From Cristatella mucedo (lineage: Eukaryota; Bryozoa; Phylactolaemata; Cristatellidae), in the NCBI GenBank assembly GCA_009760855.2, contig WPIO01000001.1, forward strand, positions 11,787,501 through 11,851,500: DNA of 64,000 nucleotides, written 5' to 3'. Both the position numbers and the translations under genes were made by a program. Shown here piece by piece: positions 1 to 10,800 of the stretch (its first letter is position 1; every line of letters begins with the position of its first letter). The notes under the pieces were generated by a model that saw only the letters and a list, made by a program, of their open reading frames with translations, was not told the origin of the DNA and did no database searches.

Positions 1-640
1 ATTTCATTTTTATTTTGATTCAAAACGATTCGCGACTGTTCAGTGCACTCAAAGACTAAGCCACAATTTTTTGCGATTGTTGGAGATTTTGCAAAGATTT
101 TAGACTATCTCGTCAGATCTTGTTCTTTCGTGCTGCCACGGTTTTACATGCGGTGTATGTGTGCTATTTACCTTACCACCGTTGTGCTACAGTTACGATA
201 CAAGACGAGAGATTGTTTCGACTAGCTACGTTTGCACGGCAGAATTCTCCGCATATTTTCAACCAATTTCCCAAGATTTGGGCTACTACATCATCATACG
301 CCGCAACATTTTGGGGGATGAGCCAAATCTGCAGACTCTCATGAAGGAGAATCTGTCTCACTTGTTGGTACTTCGTTGGTCAAGCTAGCCAATTAAAATC
401 CTGGGGCTCATAACATAATCATAACCACGGCCAAAATGTAAATGTCTAAAGTTCGTAGGCTCGAGTGATATTGAGACGTTTAGAGTAAGTCCTTGAATAT
501 AGAATGCTTATGGATCGTAGCCAAGGCTTTGGCCTTTTTCACATAGTAGACCCTATGCATCTGTTTATCAAACCCACCGACAAACCCGTAACGGTGCACA
601 TTACTTAGGAGTGCTCTCTTTCTCAAAAAAGCTTTTTAAA

Positions 641-835
641 ATGTTTATGCTCTTTTTATTGACATTCTTCTTATACTACCCTCTTATGGCTGCAGCGGCA
701 AACTCAACTTCTACTGGTAATGTCCTGGCGTTTTTTCGGGGAGACCATCTTTCATACCAGCCTCCAGGATTAGAGCACGGGCTGTGGGCGGGACTAGGTC
801 TGCCATCGAATCTGTCGTGTAAACATCCAAGCTAG
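641..835 (+). CDS. Short ORF in tandem-duplicate copy 1, possible secreted peptide
   Basis: A 64-codon frame opens with a hydrophobic stretch (FMLFLLTFFLYY) and continues AAAANSTSTG, which would look like a signal peptide followed by an N-glycosylation site. It ends NLSCKHPS and a stop. The same frame is open in copy 2 with no indel across the alignable 63 codons. However, replacement differences clearly outnumber silent ones (about 14 to 6), as expected under little constraint. I do not recognise the product, and it may be non-coding. Confidence 0.2.
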   Translation: MFMLFLLTFFLYYPLMAAAANSTSTGNVLAFFRGDHLSYQPPGLEHGLWAGLGLPSNLSCKHPS

Positions 836-1534
836 GATAAATTTGACGTCGCTCAGGAGGAAAGTCTGCCGGTGTAAGCAACTTACCATGCATTCCCCGC
901 CGCTACAGCTACTCATTGCATGCCTTTTCAGTGCATTCAAAGGCCAAGCCACGATTTTCTGCGATTGTTGTGGATTATTGAGAAGATTTTAGGCTATCTC
1001 GTTAGATCTTGGTTCTTTTTCTGCGGCCACGGTTTTACATGCGGATAATGTTTGATATTTATCTAACGATCGTTGGGGTGCAGTTACGATACAAGATGAG
1101 ATATTGCTTCGACTAGCTGCGTTCGCAAGGCAGAATTCTGCACATATTTTCGACCAATTTCCTAAAGATTTGGGCTACTCCATCATACGCCACAACATTT
1201 GGGGGGAAGGAGCCAAGTCTGCAGACCCTCATGAATTAGAATCCGTCTCACTTGTTGGCACCTCGTTGGTCAAGCTAACCAATCAAAATCCCGGGGCTCG
1301 TAAAATACACACCGCGGCTAAAATAAATATGTCTGAAGTTCGTAGGCTCGAATTATATTGAGACGTATAGAGCAAGTCCATAAATATAGAATGCTTATGC
1401 ATTGTAACCAAGGCTTCAGCCTTTTTCACGTAGTAGACCCTGCACGTCTGTTGATGAAATCCACTGACAAACCCGTAGCGGTGCACATTACTTAGTACTG
1501 CTCTATTTCTCAAAAAAGCTTTTTTGATATATTT

Positions 1535-1723
1535 ATGCTCCTTGTATTGACATTCTTCTTATATTACTCTACTATGACTGCAGCCGAGAACTCAACTTCT
1601 ACTGGTGATGGCATAGCATTTTTCCGGGAAGACCCTCTTTCGCACCAGCCTCCCGGATTAGAGCACGGGCTGTGGGCGGGACTATGTCTGCCACCGAATC
1701 TGTCGTGTAAACATCCAAGCTAG
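1535..1723 (+). CDS. Short ORF in tandem-duplicate copy 2
   Basis: This 62-codon frame is the counterpart of the short frame at 641-835. It begins MLLVLTFFLYY, keeps ENSTSTG and PGLEHGLWAGL, and ends NLSCKHPS with the stop in the same place. The upstream part of the copy 1 frame is closed here by a substitution (tgatat before the start). A functional peptide is possible but not supported by the substitution pattern. Confidence 0.2.
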   Translation: MLLVLTFFLYYSTMTAAENSTSTGDGIAFFREDPLSHQPPGLEHGLWAGLCLPPNLSCKHPS

Positions 1724-1805
1724 GAGGAAGTCGGCGTCGGTCAGGAGGAAAGTCTGCCGTGTAAGCAGCTTAGCATTCACTCTCCCCGCCACTGCAACTA
1801 TTCAT

Positions 1806-2444
1806 AGTAAATACAAAGCTATGCAACTAGTACATAACCTGTCCTTGTCCATAGGTCTCATGGTAACCCGAGATGTGCAATGGCTTGTCAAATATCGCAT
1901 TTTTATAAAAACGTCATATATGCTGTACGAGAAAATACTTGCAAATCACCTTGGTGTTTTTAGTCTGGTGAGCAGCAGAAGTGTGAAATCGTAATTTCTA
2001 CGCATTCAAGTGCGCAATCGCGATTGGCCTGGCTAGAAGAAGTGAAGAAGTTAGTTTAAAAAAAATGATAATTCGTCTTTTGTTTTAGATGACTGATCGG
2101 TTGCCTCAATTAATTATCTTATTCTAGGTGTTGACAAACTAAGCGCGTTCATGCGACACACGAAAGGCAGTAATGAAAAGAGCAAATGTTCATCTCCTGC
2201 GTGAGTTAGTGGTGCACAATGCGTGACCGGCCTGAGCCAAGTGAATGCTGCTCGGATAACCTGGTCTGACTTTTTCCTGCAGAAAAAGCCAGCTTGTCAT
2301 GCAACTTTTGGTCGTACTGTTCTAATCACCACTCTCGACCGTCTGGAGACGCACCCATGTCGTGCTCAAACCTCGAACACCGATACTTCAATTCGGTATG
2401 ATGTGCGAAATCATGCTAATTTTGCTGTCTAGAGCTCGTACCAC
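1806..2444. other. No recognised feature
   Basis: This is unique-looking, moderately AT-rich sequence. The frames here are short and show no recognisable domain, and no interspersed repeat of the other families in the window was seen. Confidence 0.5.
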
Positions 2445-2759
2445 TCACTCAGCTCCTAATGCAATCTGTGAGCTTTGCAAAATTATGGGCTGCTCATCAT
2501 CGAGCGTCCTACACTGTTCAACCTTCCGGATTGCAAGCAGGCTTAATTTAATAAGCGACGACTGGCCTTCAGGCATGCCTGTCAGCACTGCGACGGCGTT
2601 AATTCCGGGCTCTGAAACGGGGATTCCGGCGCCCAAACTATGACTGACCTGCCAGCTGTCGTTCTCAGCAAGCTCACCATCTAACGAGCGAATGTAGAAT
2701 ACTGAATCAAAGGCAGCGTAATTTAAGTGACCATATCCTCCAATATCAACATTGGGAAG
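2445..2759 (-). CDS. Unassigned open frame, possible exon
   Basis: About 104 codons are open on the minus strand, ending GALGAE-like (SSQIALGAE) and a TGA. The reading includes NYAAFDSVFYIRSLDGEL and VSEPGINAVAVLTGMPEGQ, with a balanced amino-acid composition rather than the low-complexity look of repeat-derived frames. There is no clear start codon, and the frame opens near a pyrimidine-rich stretch that could hold a splice acceptor. It could therefore be an internal or last exon of a gene continuing on the minus strand. No family is recognised. It lies about 0.8 kb beyond the stop codon of CYP-A on the same strand. Confidence 0.3.
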   Translation of the reverse strand, partial: LPNVDIGGYGHLNYAAFDSVFYIRSLDGELAENDSWQVSHSLGAGIPVSEPGINAVAVLTGMPEGQSSLIKLSLLAIRKVEQCRTLDDEQPIILQSSQIALGAE

Positions 2760-2969
2760 AGTTTAATTTTCCATTTATTTCTATCCAAGAATTAACAATC
2801 TGCTGAAAAACTCACCAATGAAGCTAAATCACTAAACCCTTGAGCGTCATTGCTCGAAAGTGAGCGACGTTAAAAGTTCTGGCGGCGCATAGCTGATGAG
2901 CTCTGATCCAGAAGCTATTTACGGTGTGCATTTAGTAGGCAGCGAACTTCACCTCGATCACTAAGGGCT

Positions 2970-3131
2970 AGAGAAAAGCAGGAGAAGAGAAAAGCAGAGA
3001 AAAGCAGGAAAAGAGAAAAGCAGAGAAAAGCAGAGAAAAGCAGGAGAAGAGAAAAGCAGGAGAAGAGAAAAGCAGAGAAAAGCAGGAGAAGAGAAAAGCA
3101 GGAGAAGAGAAAAGCAGAGAAAAGCAGGAAG
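2970..3131. repeat. Purine-rich minisatellite (agaaaagcag units)
   Basis: The plus strand is almost pure A and G over about 160 bp, built from gagaaaagcag units with optional gagaa inserts. This gives long artificial open frames on the minus strand (repeats of FSCFSLL). It lies about 470 bp beyond the CYP-A stop codon. Confidence 0.85.
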
Positions 3132-3422
3132 CCCAATCAGCAAGACAGAGAGAAGCCACGTGGAAGTAACCGAGTGGGTGAAGTGCTGGAAGTGAAGTGA
3201 AGCAAGTAAGCCGCCAGAGAAAAGCAACTGACCAACAGGAGTCGTGAAAGAGTGTTCCATAGCATAGGGCACGCGTGACTCAAGAACACTCGGCGCCAAC
3301 AGTGGACAAAATTACAAAGAACAGGCCTAGCTGGTGTATCGTCCAAATACGACAGTCGAGGGCTCAGAGAAGTTTAAACTGGTGAATCAGTTCAGCATTG
3401 TATACAGGAGCTAAGATTTGGC

Positions 3423-3428
3423 TTTAAT
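3423..3428 (-). terminator. Candidate polyadenylation signal for CYP-A
   Basis: Plus-strand tttaat reads ATTAAA on the minus strand, about 170 nt beyond the CYP-A stop codon. ATTAAA is the common variant of the metazoan AATAAA signal. Position and orientation fit, but such hexamers are frequent by chance. Confidence 0.3.
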
Positions 3429-3596
3429 TTTGGGTCAGAGTGAACCTCGCAAGACACATTTTCTGGAAGATATTGTAGTTAGAGCGCCTACGGCATATTC
3501 CGCTGGAACATTTTGGCTTAATAGCGTTATGATCAACTTCTTTCATAATTCAGGGCTGCAGCAGCAGTGTTTCATGCATTCATTGCTGTATATTCG

Positions 3597-3772
3597 TCAG
3601 CGAGGTATAGCGACTACTTTGAAGGGCAGAGGTGTCCTGGTTATTCCAAAGACCGCCTTCGTGCTCAGCGCTGATCCTGGTGCAGCGAGCAACGCGAAGC
3701 GCTGCATCGTCGCTGCGAAGAAGAGAAACAGCTCAATCCGGGCCAGCTCTTCACCGACGCAGCCGCGTCGAC
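3597..3772 (-). CDS. CYP-A exon 5: haem-binding last exon
   Basis: After acceptor ctttttag the phase-1 Gly is completed, and RRGCVGEELARIELFLFF follows, giving the axial Cys ligand and the L helix. The exon ends KVVAIPR and TGA. It has no C-terminal tail, unlike CYP-B, which runs 16 residues further. Confidence 0.93.
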
Positions 3773-6700
3773 CTAAAAAGTGAGGTCTCGGAAAATTCAA
3801 TAGTTAGCCCACAATAACGCTTCTGCTTGGTTCCGCAAACTCCAGCCAATTTTGAGTGTCAGCATACGTCCCATAATTCACACTTATAAGGCCGATGTTC
3901 TCAGAAACTACCTAGGAACACGTGATCGTTTTCATTGCTCCCAACGTTTGGAAATAAGCAAGTAATGCATCGTCGGCGGTATTCACAAGGCGATACAACC
4001 AGGGTGGCCATGCGAAGGATTAGTAGTTAAATAAATCTCGATAATATGAGAAAGACTGATCTTTTAAAACTAGGTAGCTGCTAATGCTGTCTGTTTCAGA
4101 AAGTATTAAAATAGAACTTTCAGCATCTCGAACCCGTATTGCCGAGCTGGTTTGGTCCAGCGGTCAAGGTGCTCGCTCCCAACAAGGTCTGGCTGAGGTC
4201 GTGGGCTCGAGCCCCGAGGTATATGTGAAGCGCGGCTGAATAGAGATTAAGTTCTCTTGGGGCGCTTTAAAAATTAATTATATGAATTATATCTATACTC
4301 GGCAGTTCTATCAGCCACAGACGTCCTTGCAAAAGACAGGTAACTGCAAGAGTTGCTTAGCCCAATATAACACTTTTTCGCAAGAACATTGACTTACAAA
4401 AACTAGTATTAGGTTTGCCATGAATTTCACAGCTAAATTACATATGTAAAGAGCCTAAGTAGAGACTGAGTTCTCCAAGTTCTGCTATGCAAACGTGATA
4501 TTACGAGCAGCTCACTGCAGCCAGTTCACTCAATTCGCTGAGTTAAAGTAGCTCCGTCACGGAAAACCACACTCTGCCATTTTGCCTCTTGAAGCAAGAG
4601 TGCCATCTTACGGGAAGACCGAATATTCTTGCTGTAATCAGTAAATGTCGACTGCTATTGCATATAGACTCCTAAGGGTCAAGGCCTTGCTGTAAGTACC
4701 AATGACTACGCAAATCTATGTGCTAAGTCTTGCGAGCTTTAAAAGCCTCTTTTTAAAACTAACACGACAAATCAACCTTGGCATTATAAGTTTTTTGCTT
4801 GTCTAGTTTCTCTTTGCCACAAATTCAAATTTATTGCAATAGACTCATGGGAGTTAAATAGAGCTGTCATTAACTTTGGAGCCCACAACCTTAACAATCC
4901 AAAACAATTAAAAAATATGATTATTTTGCATTGCGCTCTAAAAGAACTTAATCTCTGTTCAGGCACCTTATGTATGCATCAGGGCTTGAGAACTCGAAAT
5001 CGGCAGCTAAATACAGTGACTTTGACCTCGGTCGTAAAACGAGTGAGCACCTTAATCACTTGGCCAAACCAGCTTGGCAACTTTGAGTTTTGTGAGGGTA
5101 CAATTTCGAAGGCAAATAAGAGACGTTCTCCGTATCTGGTCGAAATGCAGAAATATTCATCTAAACAATACAATATCAGATTCGAGAAAGCTTTAAAGAC
5201 TAATTGTCGTCGGATTTATGCTTATCGTAGTGCATGTCAGTAAGCACAAACTAAGTAGAGACTGGCATGAAATCGCTGTGATAAGAAGGGCAGGCCAACG
5301 AGGCTTCTCTTCTTGTACTCCTGGATCTGTCAGTAACATGTGACGTAGTATGGAGTACTAGATGCTAATGGATTGCCTCTCTGTGCGCCTAAATATATTT
5401 GGCACAGTGCTAAACAGAGTTAAGAACTAGCTCATTGAGAGTTGTCGCCAGTGTAGATGGAGATGTTAAATGTCATCTCGGGAGCTCTTAAAATACAAGG
5501 AACTTCAAGGCTCGGTCTGAGGCAAGATTATTTTCACAAACTACACTCTCTCTGTGACTCGTAGTTTCGTCAAAGACAATCTCGGTTTCGGCTTTAATGT
5601 CTACTCTGATGACACCTGGCTCTACTTATCTCTCGACGCTTCTAACCCGTTCCTTATCCTAATCACTTAACTTCTTTTCTGCCTCCATCGAAGACGCTCG
5701 CGTTTAGATGGCTGGTAAAATCACGTTGCTTAAAAACTATAAGACAAACCCAAAATCTTGGGGTCGGCCGAAAGCTGGATGACATAACCCTCAAGATTGG
5801 TCCAGCTAGCATTTTTTCCGTGATTTCTGGCGGTAATATAAATACGCTATTTCATAATGATTGATAATTTTAGTAGTTGAGCATTTATCCTCCAAAATTA
5901 AGGCTGGTTACTTTCAGTGAAGGAGAATTTTCCAAAATAAGGGCCTGCTTAGGTACGAGTACGACATCCAAACTAGTTAATGCATCTGTGACTTCGCGTG
6001 TAGATTCTTGAAATTCCCTTTATTCAGGAATCTCTTTCTGTACATCTTGTCGACTGTAAGTTGGGCAACACCCGGCTGCTCGTCTGCTGTGTTGTTCGCG
6101 GCGCAGCTGCCACAGACACCGTGTCTATCTGAGATTCTTTGGCTCCCGAGCACGTCTTGAATCGATTTCAAAGTCTCCAGTTTAGCTTACCGGTCACTTG
6201 CTTTCAAGAGCATGCAAATCCCGTTCCTCCAGTTTGCTCTTGCACCATCTAATCCTAAGCATACATTCACCTTGCCACCCATCGTAAAACATTTATCGGC
6301 TACGGTTACTACATGCAACGATCTTCCATCTTATAAGTCTCAGCTAAGGACGCATCTGTTACTGTCAGTGTTCCCTTTGTCTCAGCGTTCTTCATTGTTT
6401 TCAAAATGCATGCACGAGTTAGTGCACCTTACTAGCCAGAGGCCTTACCAAGTGGCTGGGCTGGGTGTTGTTATGTTCATTATAGCATGCTGTCCGGACT
6501 AAGCTGAATACTGATTTGTTGTTGCATGCTTGATGTAGTTCGTGCCGAAAATATTTGGGATTGGTTCCCTAGCAGTGGCTTAAAAGATCTTAAATATATA
6601 GATAAACTGAACTTAATAATAATAGTACACTTGATAAAGCGCCCTCAGAGAACTCAATCTCTTTCTAGGCGCTTTACATTTGCTGCAAAGGCAAACACGA

Positions 6701-7736
6701 TTGAAAGGTGAGCAATATCATGCTCAGTAAACAACATGAATAGTATGGTTAGGGGTGACATGCACAGGGTCAGCATGCAAGTGTGGTTGGCGGCTGCATG
6801 CACAGTGTCAGCACGCATAAGCACATCAAGGAAAAATCACAGAGACCCACTAAATGCAGTCCTAACCAGGTGTGTTTTCAAATTCTTTTTAAATGTGGTC
6901 AAGTCGGGGGATGTTGTGATGCAAGTCGGGAGTGAGTTCTAGGCTTTGGGAGCATACGAACTAAATGCACGATCTCCAAAGGATTTGAGTTTTGTTCGGT
7001 GTATTGGGAAACTGTTGGATTCCGAAAAACGGGTGGTACTATGCTTGGCCTGGTGGGGAAATTGATCTGAGAGATAGGCTGGAGCCAATGAATGAAGTGA
7101 CCTAAAAGTGAGCGACAAAATCTTGAAGTCAATCTTTTGCTTGACTGATAGCCAGTGCAGGTTGGCGAAAAGTGGTGTGACGTGGCAACTGCGACGCTCA
7201 CGACAGACAAGCCTAGCTGCAGAGTTGTGTACCAGCTATAATCGCCTGATCGCACATGCCGGTAGGCCAGTAAGCAGTGAGTTGCAGAAGTCGAGACGGG
7301 ATGTCACGAATGCATGGACCAACTTGGACATGGTATCCTTCTCTAAACAAGCCCAAATTTTAGCAATGTTATGTAGCTGAAAATGGGCAGATTTGACTGT
7401 GGAGCTGATATGGTCGTCTAACGAGAGGTCGCTTTGGAACATGACACCTAGATTTCGAGCAGATTCAACAGGAGATATGCTGGCAGAGCCAATTTTGAGC
7501 ATTAGTTTTTCAATTTCTGAATCACACTTCGTTTGCCCATAACTTACAAGTTAGTTTTAACATAATTTAGTTTAGGAAAATGTACTGCCATCCACGTGTG
7601 GATGTCACCAATACATACAGCAAAGGAGTTGAAAGAATTCGAGGTATTCGAAGGCCAGAGGGATGAAAGTAAAGGTGCAAGAAAGTGTCATCCCCGTAGA
7701 AGTGAATGCCTAGATTGTGCTTGGCAATCACATCGG

Positions 7737-7806
<70 letters not shown>

Positions 7807-10800
7807 TATAAACCGTGAACAGAACCGGACGCCTGGAATACGGAGCACTGAGGTACCCCATATTTCAGGGGTACCTCATGTGATCTTTGTCCGTTCACAT
7901 CAAGACTCTGGAGTCTCCCACTGAGATAGGACCTGAATCATTGCAGAGCAATGTCAGTGATGCCCAGGCGAGATGAAAGGCACTCTAGAATAATTTGGTG
8001 ATCAATAGTATCAAAAGCTGCCGAAAGATCAAGCAAATGAAGCAGATATACTCTACTCATGTCTGCATTCCTAAGTAGGTTCTTGTACACCCTAATCAAT
8101 GCTGATTGTGTGGAGTTATTCGCTCTAAAGTCAGACTGGAACTTACTAGCAAGGTTTGAAGTTTCATTGTATGTGTTCAGCCAGCTGGTCCGCCACGGCC
8201 CGTTCCAGTGTCTTTGATAGGAATGGTAGAAGGGAGGCTGGGCGGTAGTTGCTCAAGTTCTCTTGGTCCAGTGCTGCTTCCTTGAGAAGTGGCCTGACTA
8301 CAGCTTTTTTGAAAGGTGCTGGGACAAGACCAGAGGCTAATGTCATATTAATAATGATAGTTATGCATGGCAGCAGCAGCTCAACGCAACGTAGGAGCAG
8401 GACAATGGGAATAGGGTCGAAAGAACGTGTTGTCTTATTTGATTGGGATATGAACTTCAGGACGAGATCACGAGTGACCCGCTTAAATGTAGACATTGAG
8501 GTGCAGCCAGGAATCGGGGGTTGGCATTCTAGGGGAGGGGGAGGTTGTCATCGCAGGGGTGGACTCCCTGATCTTGTCTATCTTCTCGACAAAGAATCGA
8601 GAGAAGCGATCGGCTAGATATGCCTCAATAAGCAAGCCAGAATATTTTAATTTATTATTAGTGCCAATAGAGCTCAAAGAGTTTGATGTGCTCGTAGGCA
8701 GGCCGGGGTCTGAACAGTCAGAGCAAACAGTATCGTCGTTCAGTAGGTATTGATGAGTAATCGCTGTGTGTGAATAGCTTAAACCTGAAAGGAATAGGCC
8801 GGAGCCGCATTTCGACAGCCGATGCTGGTTTTCGTATATTTTTAGCTTGCAGTTCTCGGATTCCAAACCGGGTGTCTCAAAGCTCTTTTAGCCATGACAT
8901 TTAGCCATTCTCGGCATCCATATTCCCTACAACCATGGCCATTGGACGCTGGCCATAAGACTCCGGCATACACCTACTCTGGGCAAATGCTTGCAACTCA
9001 CCCAAGCCAAAAGGAATCAGCTTTTCCGGCTCCGAAAATTTCTCGTCCTGATCCAGGAATCTCTCAGGCCGAAATTTATATGGCTCATAAAAAATCTTTT
9101 CATCGTGCAGAACAGAATGCAAGTTTATTACAATCTCTGTGTCTTTGGGAATAAATTTTCCATTAAGAACAACGTCATGGATGACCCTGTGTGGTAGAGC
9201 CAGTGCAGCAATGTTCCCAAATCGCAATACCTCTGTAAGGAATGCATTAATGAATGGCATCTTCGGACGGTCACATAGTAAAAGTGCTCTTTGACCTATA
9301 ACGGATATCAAACATCATCTAACATTGCTGCATCAGAGTAAAAAAACCTTCAAGGCCACGACAAAGAACGACTGCATTTTCTATTTTTAAACAACCCCTA
9401 GGCATTAGCTGAACCGAGTAAAACAACGGCAACAAAACCTAGAATGAGATGTCTGTATAAATCCTTAAAGGAACTAAATCCCGTTTAAGGCTTGTTCAGT
9501 ATTGTAGAAAAAAACAGAATTGATTGGCTTTAAATTGGCTGATGATAATGAAAAAAATATCAACCCTCACAGACACTCAAAGAACGAGTCACACGGAAAG
9601 AGCAAATTCAAAGATAAATCTGATTGATGTTAACTTCTTCTCCAATGTCGTAAAAGCATATTGCAGTCGTGTAATCAATCGGAAGTTGGTTGAGAGCACT
9701 CAATGAGTAGAAAACTCAAACCATTGTAGCTCAGGATTTTAGCTTGGCTAGAGGTATAGCTAAATCACTTGAGTCACAAAAGCGAGTTGTGTGATGTGTA
9801 GCCTAATTGGAAAGTATTTCTGATAAATCTTTAAGAGAAGGAGTATTGACAGAAATAAAAACACTAATGATGGATAGCACAGCAAAGTTTATAGGCAGTT
9901 GGTGCAATAATAATAATAGTGTGACCATTCAGAGCCACAAGCTTTTCAGCATCCGATGTCTCACTGAAGCTATCCAGCTGGTTGTTTAGCACTTCGAGCG
10001 ACTATTTCAAGGTCGCCGGCTGGTCCAGGAAATCCCGGTTCGCTGGCCAAAGCTGTGATGATGCTGATGATGTATGCTGAGGCATACTGCACTGACAGGT
10101 TCAGCTGCTCGGCCAAGCTTTGCAGGGCGACCACACTCTCCTCGAGCTGGCCGTAGTAGTCCTTGACCTTGCTCTTTGCTTCTATAAAGCTTTTGCTTAG
10201 AGCATCCACTGCATACTTCTTCTTCGTCCTCAGTTTGTCTAGGTGAATGGCACGAGCCGATCGGATGTCGCTGACCAGACTTCTGGCCCAACACAGCTGT
10301 GCAGACTTCCCATTTACACCCCGAGGAAGATGCTGCATGCACACTCGTGCATCCTTAAAAAAAAGCTTTGGCTTTCAGTTCTTTTAGCTGGTGTGCAACC
10401 GAGTGTCCCAGGCCCAGGCACTGTGCGAGGCAGTCGGTGAACTTGGCTTTCTTGCAGTCAAAGCACAGCTGATCCAGCGGTTTCCTGTGCTGCGGGCACT
10501 CCTGCGGCGCTGTGTGTGCACAACATAAGTAATGCAAGGTTCGAAGGATCTGTCGGAAAGAAATAATCTAGGCGGAATAATCGGAGGGTGGCGCCACACG
10601 ACGCCGGTAAATCCTACATTCTGACCTCGAGCGGATAGCAGGCTGGCAACTTAAAACTTTAGCCCCATTCTAAGAGCCATGTTTTGCTAATATGGCGTTG
10701 TCGCCAACATACGAATGACGGGAAAGACGCTAACGGTTGCTACGACTTGGGAGCCTCATGTGGAGATGGTGCGCAGCCCGAGTGGCCTCCATTATCACCT

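Larger units (their letters stand above)
41..1805. repeat. Tandem direct duplication, 888-bp period
   Basis: Two consecutive copies of one unit are visible. Copy 1 starts at 41 (cagtgcactcaaag) and copy 2 at 929 (cagtgcattcaaag), giving a period of 888 bp. Landmarks recur in the same order in both: a gattgttg segment, ttttacatgcgg, gcagaattct, a block ending in gaacccgta-like text before tgcacattacttag, and a closing gtgtaaacatccaagctag. The copies differ by scattered substitutions and small indels, so the duplication is not very recent. The repeated unit matches no element family that I recognise. Confidence 0.85.
3773..9001 (-). other. CYP-A intron 4 (5229 nt), repeat-bearing
   Basis: Separates the K-helix exon from the haem exon. 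It holds a SINE-1 copy at 4141-4292 (+), a worn SINE-1 at 4912-5081 (-), LINE relics at about 5560-5850 and 6240-6480, and the largest LINE-A copy (about 6605-8880), which ends roughly 120 bp from exon 4. I saw no other coding segment. Confidence 0.8.

Noticed and set aside
2961-3299. Minus-strand open frame of 112 codons
   Set aside because: Most of it is the purine minisatellite read as FSLL/FCFS repeats. Low complexity explains the open frame.
3418-3783. Plus-strand open frame of 121 codons
   Set aside because: It is antisense to CYP-A exon 5 and has no domain of its own.
7596-7811. Plus-strand frame rich in ERERER
   Set aside because: Produced by the GA microsatellite inside LINE-A.
8249-8617. 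Plus-strand open frame of 122 codons
   Set aside because: Antisense of the LINE-A reverse-transcriptase region.
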